A DNA stretch of 5,336 nucleotides from Magnetococcales bacterium (GTDB lineage Bacteria; Pseudomonadota; Magnetococcia; Magnetococcales; JADFYX01): contig JADFYX010000182.1 in assembly GCA_015232795.1 (NCBI GenBank), forward strand, positions 1 through 5,336. The letters run 5' to 3'. This document shows positions 1 to 5,336 of the stretch, piece after piece (position 1 is the stretch's first letter; every line of letters begins with the position of its first letter). Under the pieces are notes generated by a model that was not told the DNA's origin, searched no databases, and saw only the letters and a program-made list of their open reading frames with translations. The translations under genes and the position numbers were made by a program.

Positions 1-620
1 ACAGAAACAGCACAATGGGTGGTCATATTCTAACAATTGAAGACCCGGTGGAATTTTTTCACCCCCATAAAAAATCTCTCATTAACCAACGGGAACTGGG
101 GCCAGATACCCACTCCTATGCCAATGCGTTAAAAAGCAGCCTACGGGAAGCACCTGATGTTATCTTGATTGGTGAAATCCGTAACCGGGAGACCATGGAG
201 GCAGCGTTGGAGCTGGCAGGAACAGGCCATTTATGTATTTCCACACTTCATGCCAATAATGCTGATCAGGCTTTAACAAGAATTATTAATATGTTTCCTC
301 AGCAGTCACACAAACAGCTATTTATGGATCTCTCTCTTTATCTCAGGGCAATACTCTCCCAGCGGTTGGTCAAGAGTGTCGATGGTAAAAGAAGGGCAGC
401 GGTTGAGGTGATGATAAACACCCCCCATATTGCCGAACAAATTTTAAAAGGTGATGTGGATCTGGTTAAAGAGGCAATGGCAGATAGCAGTGAGAAAGGG
501 GTACAATCATTTGATACTGCTCTGCTGGCACTGTATAAAGAGGAGGCTATTTCTATGGAAGAGGCATTAAATAGTGCCGATTCCAGGGCTAATCTCGAAG
601 CTAAGATCCATTTTGCTTAG
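1..620 (+). CDS. pilU: PilU-like type IV pilus retraction ATPase (3' part; start lies upstream)
   Basis: This is the C-terminal ~206 residues of a PilT/PilU-family secretion ATPase, a cytoplasmic hexameric motor that powers retraction of type IV pili. The reading frame is open to the left edge (codons run from base 3), so the ATG at 15 is internal; the residues just before it (RNST) fit the normal family sequence, and the Walker A loop must lie upstream. Visible motifs, numbered from that internal Met: the Asp box TIEDPVEF (7-14), the Walker B stretch DVILIGEIR (48-56), and the His box CISTLHANN (74-82). PilU is favoured over PilT because of the APDVILIGEIRNRETME stretch, the HANNADQAL form of the His box, the RRAAVEVMINTP segment (126-137), and the tail with QSFDTALLALY. 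PilU normally acts with PilT. The stop at 618-620 is followed 8 bases later by a diguanylate cyclase gene, suggesting one transcript. Family assignment is very safe; PilU versus a PilT paralogue is quite safe. Confidence 0.93.
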   Translation, partial: RNSTMGGHILTIEDPVEFFHPHKKSLINQRELGPDTHSYANALKSSLREAPDVILIGEIRNRETMEAALELAGTGHLCISTLHANNADQALTRIINMFPQQSHKQLFMDLSLYLRAILSQRLVKSVDGKRRAAVEVMINTPHIAEQILKGDVDLVKEAMADSSEKGVQSFDTALLALYKEEAISMEEALNSADSRANLEAKIHFA

Positions 621-623
621 GAG
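619..623 (+). promoter_or_regulatory. Shine-Dalgarno of the REC-PAS-GGDEF gene
   Basis: AGGAG lies five bases upstream of the ATG at 629 and overlaps the TAG stop of pilU (618-620). The ribosome finishing pilU therefore ends on the entry site of the next gene, which supports translational coupling and an operon. The nearby ATG at 625 is out of frame. Confidence 0.75.
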
Positions 624-628
624 AATGT

Positions 629-1969
629 ATGGCAGAAATTTTGGTAGTTGATGATGATAGTCAGGCAATTGAGCAGACGAGCCGTTTAATTTCTGACATT
701 GGGCATACAACAGATTTTTTAGTGGAATCTCGCTATTTAGTACCTAAATTACTGGCCCATAAGGTTGATCTGGTTTTATTAGATGTAAATATGCCAGACA
801 TTGATGGCCTGACACTGCTAAAAGAGCTTAAGAGCCATCCCAAACTTAATAAAATTCCTGTTATTATGGTGACAGGTGAAACTGGAGACGGGTTGATTTC
901 CCAATGTTTCCAAATGGGTGCAGTGGATTTTGTCAACAAACCCATACGCCCCTTAGAGCTACAATCACGGGTAAGAATTGCCCTTGAGACCCAAGAGCAT
1001 ATTTTCGCCATAAACAAAAAAAATGATGCTTTAGCTCAAGCAAAAGCTTTTTCAGAGACGGTCTTCAACAGTATGGAAGATGCTCTTGTGGTGCTAAATA
1101 AAGATGATCTTTGCGTTGTTGATGCCAATAAGGTATATGTTGAAAAAGTAGGGCAAGCAATGTCTGCAATCGTTGGTGCCCCCTGTTATTTTACCGCTCG
1201 CGAACTGCATCACCCCTGTTATCCCTGTCATGGTCATTCCAAATCGTGCATTTTGTCCGAAACCATTCAAACTGGTAACTCCAACGATCAGGAGTTCCAA
1301 TATGAGATTGAAGATGGTGACATACGCTATACTAAAATCATCACTATTCCCATAAAGCGACCCGGTAAAGATGTAGATAAAATTTTACTGATAGCCCGAG
1401 ACGTAACCAAAGCCCGTCTTTTGCAAGACAGATTACGACATCTGGCTTTTCACGATGTCTTGACTGGATTGCCAAACAGGCAACTATTTTATGATCGCAT
1501 AAATCAATCCATAGCCATGAGCAATCGTAAAAACAAAATGATGGCGGTTATGTTTTTTGATCTGGACCGCTTTAAAAAGGTCAACGATACTTTAGGCCAT
1601 GATATTGGCGATCTTCTTCTGGTTGAGGTGGCAAACCGTCTAACCTCTTGCGTGCGAAAGAGTGACACCATAGCCCGCATGGGTGGTGATGAGTTTACCG
1701 CAGTATTAAACGAGGTAGATACCGTTGATCAGGTAGAAAAACTTGCCAATAAAATTTTAAAAAGCCTAGGCAAAAAATTTAATCTAGCAGAGCACTCTCT
1801 CGTCGTGACCTCCAGCATAGGCATAGCCATGTTTCCCCAAGATGGCGACAACATGGAGCTACTGACAAAACATGCCGATAAAGCCCTATATAAAGCCAAA
1901 GGCGCAGGGCGTAACAACGCGCAGTTTTACTCTGTTATGGCAGGTAAAAAGGGTGATAAAAAAAATTAA
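629..1969 (+). CDS. Response regulator diguanylate cyclase (REC-PAS-GGDEF)
   Basis: A 446-residue cytoplasmic signalling protein predicted to make c-di-GMP from two GTP under phosphorelay control. The REC domain (1-119) has the acidic pair D8/D9, phospho-acceptor D52 in LLDVNMP, T82 and K104 (NKP). A short helical linker (~120-142) leads to a PAS domain (~143-262) that carries an unusual cluster: C186, C197, C200, H201, H203, C207. It ends in a typical PAC-like IARDVTK strand. The GGDEF domain (~267-436) shows DVLTGLPNR (276-284), metal-binding D311 in FFDLDRFK, NDTLGH (319-324), an intact GGDEF at 352-356, and the inhibitory-site RxxD (R343-D346) five residues before it. It therefore looks catalytically active and product-inhibited. 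There is no EAL or HD-GYP domain and no membrane segment. The start at 629 is supported by AGGAG at 619-623 and because REC begins at once. Its place directly after pilU suggests a link between c-di-GMP and pilus function; the cognate kinase is not in the window. The C-terminus is lysine-rich. Confidence 0.95.
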   Translation: MAEILVVDDDSQAIEQTSRLISDIGHTTDFLVESRYLVPKLLAHKVDLVLLDVNMPDIDGLTLLKELKSHPKLNKIPVIMVTGETGDGLISQCFQMGAVDFVNKPIRPLELQSRVRIALETQEHIFAINKKNDALAQAKAFSETVFNSMEDALVVLNKDDLCVVDANKVYVEKVGQAMSAIVGAPCYFTARELHHPCYPCHGHSKSCILSETIQTGNSNDQEFQYEIEDGDIRYTKIITIPIKRPGKDVDKILLIARDVTKARLLQDRLRHLAFHDVLTGLPNRQLFYDRINQSIAMSNRKNKMMAVMFFDLDRFKKVNDTLGHDIGDLLLVEVANRLTSCVRKSDTIARMGGDEFTAVLNEVDTVDQVEKLANKILKSLGKKFNLAEHSLVVTSSIGIAMFPQDGDNMELLTKHADKALYKAKGAGRNNAQFYSVMAGKKGDKKN

Positions 1970-1994
1970 AAAGTTAACAGTCCAATCTCGTAGA

Positions 1995-2321
1995 TTAATC
2001 TTCCTCTGGCAAAGCCAACTGAAAAGATTTAAGGCCGTTTTCTATAACTGCCAAGGTTTTATCTTTGTTGGGTGGCTCGTGGGTTAGATCGGTTAGGGAG
2101 GGGCCTATTAGGGTGGGTAGGTCGGGGGTTGGGGTTTGGAATAGTTTGAAGCTTATGCGGTCTCTGGGGTTTTTTATGGTTTGGTAGGCCCACTCTATCT
2201 CTTTGGCGCGGCTGGGTGAGGTTGCTTTTGAGTGGAGCTTAATCAGGCGTTCAAAGGCGGTTTGTACCGTCTCGTCATTCGCGTCTGGGGGTATGTTTAA
2301 AATGTGGAATGGGTTTTTCAT
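1995..2321 (-). CDS. J-domain-like protein lacking the HPD motif
   Basis: A 108-residue cytoplasmic protein. Residues 4-61 follow the J-domain pattern: PFHILNIPPDA at the start (helix I), a helix-II-like TVQTAFERLIKLH (18-30), then a helix-III-like segment AKEIEWAYQTIKNPRDRISF (39-58), matching the usual EINEAYEVLSDPxxR. At the position of the Hsp70-activating HPD loop the sequence is H30-S31-K32, so only the His is kept and stimulation of DnaK ATPase in the normal way is unlikely. Residues 62-86 form a Pro/Thr-rich linker, followed by a short acidic C-terminal tail ending in PEED. The ATG overlaps the stop of the upstream TPR gene as ATGA (2321-2318), with only a weak Shine-Dalgarno, so translation is probably coupled and the two products probably act together. 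It converges with the GGDEF gene, with 25 bases between stops. The J-like fold is an inference from pattern; the function is unknown. Confidence 0.8.
   Translation of the reverse strand: MKNPFHILNIPPDANDETVQTAFERLIKLHSKATSPSRAKEIEWAYQTIKNPRDRISFKLFQTPTPDLPTLIGPSLTDLTHEPPNKDKTLAVIENGLKSFQLALPEED
2096..2134 (+). other. G-tract cluster, putative G-quadruplex on the + strand
   Basis: Six runs of three or more G fall within 39 bases: 2096-2098, 2100-2103, 2111-2113, 2115-2117, 2124-2128 and 2131-2134. The first four runs have loops of 1, 7 and 1 bases; the last four have loops of 1, 6 and 2. Both satisfy the usual G3+N1-7 pattern. The tract lies inside the J-like gene, on its template strand, opposite codons for the Pro/Thr-rich linker. 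It may simply reflect CCC- and ACC-rich codon choice. Folding is predicted from pattern only. Confidence 0.6.
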
Positions 2322-4687
2322 TCAAAGAGATCCATGGCAAGTTGTCGCACAGGAGGCGGAGCTTTTTTCTTGCGTTTTGTCGTGGGGCCATCTTCACGGT
2401 TTAGGGCTTTATCCACTAGATAGGCCAAAATAAATGTACCCCGGCTGGCATATTCGCTCTCTGCCAATCTCTCTAACAGTAGGTCGCGAAGAGTGTTTTC
2501 GCCAATACTTTTTCTGTTTGCGCCAAACTCTACATCAATTAATTTTTTTAATTTTTTTACTAGCTGTTTTTCCACCAGTTTGGGAATTTTGGCAGGAGAA
2601 AGAGCCGACAAACTTCTGCGGCTGCCTTTAGGTGATTGCCCCATGAGTTTATCGATACGATGTGCAGTTTCCCCATCCCTTAAGCGAACTGCAGTTGGCA
2701 GAGCCTCCCGCAGGGCAAAAAAATCTTCGTCAGATATACGGTAGGTCTCACCACCACTGATGGCATAAATGTAATAAAAAAGAAAAGCAGGTTCACCTTT
2801 AAAGCGGTTGTTGGCCACTTTTGCAAATGCGGCAAGTAAAGATAGTTGTTCAATATAAAAAAGATCAGAGCAGATGGTGTTTAGCTCATCAATATTATAA
2901 TCTTGTCGTGCTGCTCTGTTTAGATAGTCACTCATAATAGTGAATGCTTGACAAAGCACAGGGTTTTTGTTGGCAAAATGCTCTTTGCCGAGAATGATTA
3001 TCTGTTTTGTCTCCTCTTTGCTTATGAGGCCAGAGCAGCTTTTTTCCAGAAAACCTCTGCAGTTAAGTAGTTGGCTATCATCGGCGTTAAAAATCTGGCC
3101 TCCCTCCAAAAAGAGAGATAGATAGAAGTAAGTGGTAGCTCCTGCAAGTTTTTCTCCGGTGTTAAGAGCAACCGAAGACTCTTCAACATTACCAGCTTGA
3201 GATTCCAACAGTGATAGCAGTATGCAGGCCTCTGCCCCAAGGGAGATGCCAGCTTGACTGTTATGGGACTCAAGATTTTTTTGCGCTGTTTTAAGTTCAC
3301 GACGGGCTAGGTTAAGATTGCCAGCTTTTATTTGATTACGGGCATGGAGTAGTTGTGAATTTATCTGTGTTAATAAAAATTGGCTATTATGGGGTGCAAG
3401 TTTTTGGGCTTTTTTTGCCAGACCTGCCGCTTTTTTGTAGGACTTGTTATCTATGGCAAGCTCACTGGCAAGCATAAGGATGTCTGGGTTTTGGGGAAAG
3501 CGTTTAATAGCTTGAGATACCAATTGGTGAAGCCCTGTTTGGTCTTCATCTTGTTGTTGCCAATGAATAAGGCGGATAACAGTTTGGCTATCGTCAGGGT
3601 CATGCTCTTGTGCCTCTTGCAGATGTTCTATAATGTGGAGTCTTGACGGCCAGGGGGCGGACTCTTCCAATGAGGCAAAATGGTTGTGAAGTTGAGCAAT
3701 GGTAATGGAGTTTTCAGGGGTTGGTTTTTGCTCTTTTACCAGTTTTAAGCACTGCTTCCAGTGGGTATTACTCCGCACCCGGTTTTTTTTGAGTTGATGG
3801 TGAAGAGCCAACAAACGCGAGTTTTCAAACGGTGTTAAACTGCCAATATGCTTTTCAACTTTACTGCGTTTTTCTAGGTTTTCTACCAAAAGATCAAGAT
3901 AAACATCCCTTATCCATGGTCCCGGCAGAGGGGTTGCATATTCCAACAGAGCTTTTAATAAATGAGAACTTTTTTTTGTGACAGAAAGCTTGTTGAGCAG
4001 TTGTAACAAGGGCTTGGGAATAGCCATTGTCTGGGCAAGGAGTTGCTGGTCTGCCGAGGGAATTTGCATTAAGGCCCGTGCTAAGGAGCTTCCAGACAGA
4101 GTGCGTATACCTGCGACTCTCGCAAGGTTGACAAAAGGGGAGTTGCTTGGTATGGCAGCTATGGCAGTTAGCATAGCTTCGGCGTTGCCTTGCTCGCAGG
4201 CTAGACTTTTGATTATATTTGCAAACTGCCAGTAAGGGGAGTCCTGTTTAATATTTTGCAGTTGTTTATCTAGTTGTCTATGTTCACCACGACTCAAAGC
4301 CCCAAGGCAGGCTTTGGCATATTTTAGCTCGGTGCGCAGGGGATGCTCTTTGGGTATACTCTCTTTTATTTTTGCGGTGTTGATTAAAAGATGTGCTGCT
4401 AAGAGGGCGAGGAGGTTATCGGCAAGTTGGGGCTGTTTTTTTTGAATTTCAGCTTGATGGCTGAAAAAAATCTTGGTTCCCCGCTCTATTTGTTGGCTAT
4501 TTATAAGATAGACCAAAAAAGTGGCTGGGTTTAACGGGGTTGGTGAAAGTCTTGCGGCATGTTCCCATAAAACCGCTGCCTCTTTAAAGAGACCAGTAGC
4601 TGCCAGCTCGCCACTACGTTGCAGATGGGCAGCAGATTGTTTTTCATCATGGGGCCGACCTGTAGTCTGATTGTTAGGTCCAGTCAT
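2318..4687 (-). CDS. Large TPR-like helical-repeat protein of unknown function
   Basis: A 789-residue, almost wholly alpha-helical protein with no signal peptide and no clear membrane segment, so probably cytoplasmic. TPR-like units are visible at ~20-50 (SGELAATGLFKEAAVLWEHA, closing in LSP) and most clearly at ~388-434, where KRFPQNPDILMLASELA is followed by KSYKKAAGLAKKAQKLAP. A degenerate unit may lie at ~445-475 (AGNLNLARRELKTAQ). Other parts are helix-rich without recognisable repeats. The C-terminal ~90 residues differ: a basic, helical block (~698-762, with KLVEKQLVKKLKKLIDVEFG) and a tail with KRKKKAPPPV (771-780). I recognise no catalytic motif. TPR arrays usually bind other proteins, so a scaffold or chaperone-partner role is plausible, in keeping with the J-like gene that follows with an ATGA overlap. 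The ATG at 4687 is the first possible start because an in-frame TGA lies three codons upstream; the ribosome site is weak. A good promoter sits upstream. The gene is real; its function is not known. Confidence 0.88.
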   Translation of the reverse strand: MTGPNNQTTGRPHDEKQSAAHLQRSGELAATGLFKEAAVLWEHAARLSPTPLNPATFLVYLINSQQIERGTKIFFSHQAEIQKKQPQLADNLLALLAAHLLINTAKIKESIPKEHPLRTELKYAKACLGALSRGEHRQLDKQLQNIKQDSPYWQFANIIKSLACEQGNAEAMLTAIAAIPSNSPFVNLARVAGIRTLSGSSLARALMQIPSADQQLLAQTMAIPKPLLQLLNKLSVTKKSSHLLKALLEYATPLPGPWIRDVYLDLLVENLEKRSKVEKHIGSLTPFENSRLLALHHQLKKNRVRSNTHWKQCLKLVKEQKPTPENSITIAQLHNHFASLEESAPWPSRLHIIEHLQEAQEHDPDDSQTVIRLIHWQQQDEDQTGLHQLVSQAIKRFPQNPDILMLASELAIDNKSYKKAAGLAKKAQKLAPHNSQFLLTQINSQLLHARNQIKAGNLNLARRELKTAQKNLESHNSQAGISLGAEACILLSLLESQAGNVEESSVALNTGEKLAGATTYFYLSLFLEGGQIFNADDSQLLNCRGFLEKSCSGLISKEETKQIIILGKEHFANKNPVLCQAFTIMSDYLNRAARQDYNIDELNTICSDLFYIEQLSLLAAFAKVANNRFKGEPAFLFYYIYAISGGETYRISDEDFFALREALPTAVRLRDGETAHRIDKLMGQSPKGSRRSLSALSPAKIPKLVEKQLVKKLKKLIDVEFGANRKSIGENTLRDLLLERLAESEYASRGTFILAYLVDKALNREDGPTTKRKKKAPPPVRQLAMDLFE

Positions 4688-4737
4688 GCCAAATCACACA
4701 ATATCCGAGATATGGGTCAATTTTTATTGAATCCAGT

Positions 4738-4766
4738 ATTATACCGCAGCTTGTTTAATAAACCAA
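4738..4766 (-). promoter_or_regulatory. Predicted sigma-70 promoter of the TPR/J-like operon
   Basis: Read on the minus strand, a perfect -10 TATAAT (4743 down to 4738) is preceded by exactly 17 bases and a -35 of TTGGTT (4766 down to 4761), which keeps the TTG core of TTGACA. Transcription would begin near 4731, giving a leader of about 43 bases before the ATG at 4687. Spacing and position fit well; the -35 is only partial. Confidence 0.55.
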
Positions 4767-4781
4767 GGAGCCTAGTCTCCT
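4766..4781. promoter_or_regulatory. 16-base near-palindrome in the divergent promoter region
   Basis: AGGAG-C-CTAG-T-CTCCT is an inverted repeat with a single mismatched pair (C/T) around a CTAG core. It touches the -35 of the minus-strand promoter and ends one base before an in-frame upstream ATG of mutM. It could be an operator for a dimeric regulator, or in RNA a small hairpin in the mutM leader. Its size means chance cannot be excluded. Confidence 0.3.
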
Positions 4782-4788
4782 ATGAGTT

Positions 4789-4792
4789 GGAG
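4789..4792 (+). promoter_or_regulatory. Shine-Dalgarno deciding the mutM start at 4800
   Basis: GGAG sits seven bases before the ATG at 4800. It lies inside the six-codon extension that an in-frame ATG at 4782 would give, so it favours the downstream start, in agreement with the need for an N-terminal Met-Pro in this enzyme. Confidence 0.7.
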
Positions 4793-4799
4793 TGTAGAG

Positions 4800-5336
4800 A
4801 TGCCTGAACTACCAGAGGTAGAGACAATTCGTCGGGGATTGGTTCCTTTATTGATTAAGCAGGAGATAGTAGCGGTAATAATGCGTCGTAAAAATCTGCG
4901 CTGGCCTATACCGACAAAAGAGCTCTCTCTGGCTCTACCGGGTCATACCATTGCTGAGGTGTTACGCCGGGGTAAATATCTTTTAATGCCCATAGGTAGT
5001 GGCTGTTTAATCATCCATTTGGGTATGTCTGGGGTTTTACGCCACCATCATAAAAATATCCCTTTTGTAAAGCATGACCATTTTGATATCGAATTTAAAA
5101 ATGGCAGCCATCTGCGTTTAAACGACCCCCGGCGTTTTGGTGCTGTGCTCTGGACCACTGACCCAATCCAAGACCATCCTCTGCTTGCCAAGTTAGGACC
5201 AGAGCCACTTGAAGAAGATTTTAACAGTGATTACCTTTATAAAAAAACCAGAGGGCGTAAAGGGGGGGTGAAAAGTTTTTTAATGAACTCCCACGTAGTG
5301 GTGGGCGCAGGAAATATCTATGCTGCTGAGTCTCTG
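4800..5336 (+). CDS. mutM: Formamidopyrimidine-DNA glycosylase MutM/Fpg (5' part, cut by window end)
   Basis: The first 179 residues of the bifunctional glycosylase/AP lyase that removes 8-oxoguanine and formamidopyrimidines in base excision repair; the family is ~270 residues. It opens MPELPEVETIRRGL: after Met removal Pro is the catalytic nucleophile, with Glu next to it. K59 (RRGKYLLM) is the conserved catalytic-loop lysine. HLGMSG (73-78), KHDHFD (91-96), the DNA-intercalating DPRRFGA (109-115), LGPEPL (132-137) and the helix-two-turn-helix GAGNIYAAES (169-178, N172 conserved) are all present. The C-terminal zinc finger would lie past the window edge. An in-frame ATG at 4782 would add MSWSVE and bury the catalytic Pro, so 4800 is chosen, with GGAG at 4789-4792 as ribosome site. 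It is transcribed divergently from the TPR/J-like operon. A possible -10 (TTTAAT, 4754-4759) has no good -35, so its promoter is uncertain. No defect is seen in the visible part. Confidence 0.96.
   Translation, partial: MPELPEVETIRRGLVPLLIKQEIVAVIMRRKNLRWPIPTKELSLALPGHTIAEVLRRGKYLLMPIGSGCLIIHLGMSGVLRHHHKNIPFVKHDHFDIEFKNGSHLRLNDPRRFGAVLWTTDPIQDHPLLAKLGPEPLEEDFNSDYLYKKTRGRKGGVKSFLMNSHVVVGAGNIYAAESL

Noticed and set aside
1217..1231. CYPCH (CxxCH) read as a c-type haem attachment site
   Set aside because: c-type haem is attached outside the cytoplasm, and this protein has no signal peptide and is flanked by cytoplasmic REC and GGDEF domains. A metal or redox site is more likely.
733..1300. Minus-strand open frames opposite the REC and PAS coding region
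   Set aside because: They lie antisense to a well-supported gene, show no recognisable domain, and have compositions typical of shadow frames.
1936..2010. Rho-independent terminator between the convergent GGDEF and J-like genes
   Set aside because: There is an A-rich stretch around 1958-1972 and a 10-base palindrome AGATTAATCT at 1992-2001, but no GC-rich stem followed by a T-run on either strand.
2203..2744. Plus-strand open frames opposite the J-like and TPR genes
   Set aside because: The minus-strand frames are long, overlap neatly as ATGA and give coherent helical proteins; the plus-strand frames give no domain-like sequence.
4679..4720. Second minus-strand promoter with -35 TTGACC (4720 down to 4715)
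   Set aside because: The -35 is good, but nothing close to a -10 lies 16-18 bases downstream, and it would leave almost no leader before the ATG at 4687.
4727..4759. Plus-strand promoter for mutM (TTGAAT at 4727-4732 with TTTAAT at 4754-4759, or TATTAT at 4737-4742)
   Set aside because: The first pair has a 21-base spacer, and TATTAT has only a poor -35 (GGGTCA). The mutM promoter is therefore left uncalled.
4782..4799. Upstream in-frame ATG at 4782 as the mutM start
   Set aside because: It would place MSWSVE before the MPELPE terminus, whose Pro must be N-terminal for catalysis; GGAG at 4789-4792 is correctly spaced for 4800.

Overview
The window carries five protein-coding genes in a compact, moderately AT-leaning bacterial layout. 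The content (a PilU-type type IV pilus ATPase, a REC-PAS-GGDEF regulator and a Fpg/MutM glycosylase resembling the E. coli protein) points to a Gram-negative proteobacterium with type IV pili. I cannot assign genus or class from the sequence alone; a free-living or environmental gammaproteobacterium-like or deep-branching proteobacterium is the best guess.

Region 1 (1-1969, + strand) is a pilus/signalling operon. The 3' part of a pilU-like retraction ATPase gene is followed after 8 bases, with a good Shine-Dalgarno overlapping the pilU stop, by a 446-residue response regulator. That protein has an intact receiver domain, a PAS domain with an unusual Cys/His cluster, and a GGDEF domain with its active-site and inhibitory-site motifs intact. 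The pairing suggests that c-di-GMP signalling is co-expressed with the pilus motor.

Region 2 (1995-4687, - strand) converges on region 1 with only 25 bases between stop codons and no clear terminator. It is a two-gene operon: a 789-residue cytoplasmic helical-repeat (TPR-like) protein of unknown function, then a 108-residue J-domain-like protein overlapping it by ATGA. The J-like protein has the J-domain helical pattern but HSK where HPD should be. Together they look like an uncharacterised chaperone-adjacent or scaffold pair. The J-like gene contains a dense run of G-tracts on the + strand, a strong G-quadruplex candidate.

Region 3 (4688-4799) is a divergent intergenic region of 112 bases. 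It holds a convincing minus-strand promoter with a perfect TATAAT for the TPR/J operon, a 16-base near-palindrome, and the Shine-Dalgarno of the next gene. Region 4 (4800 to the end, + strand) is the first 179 codons of mutM (fpg), which encodes formamidopyrimidine-DNA glycosylase and is cut by the window edge. I see no RNA genes, insertion sequences, CRISPR arrays or long repeats.
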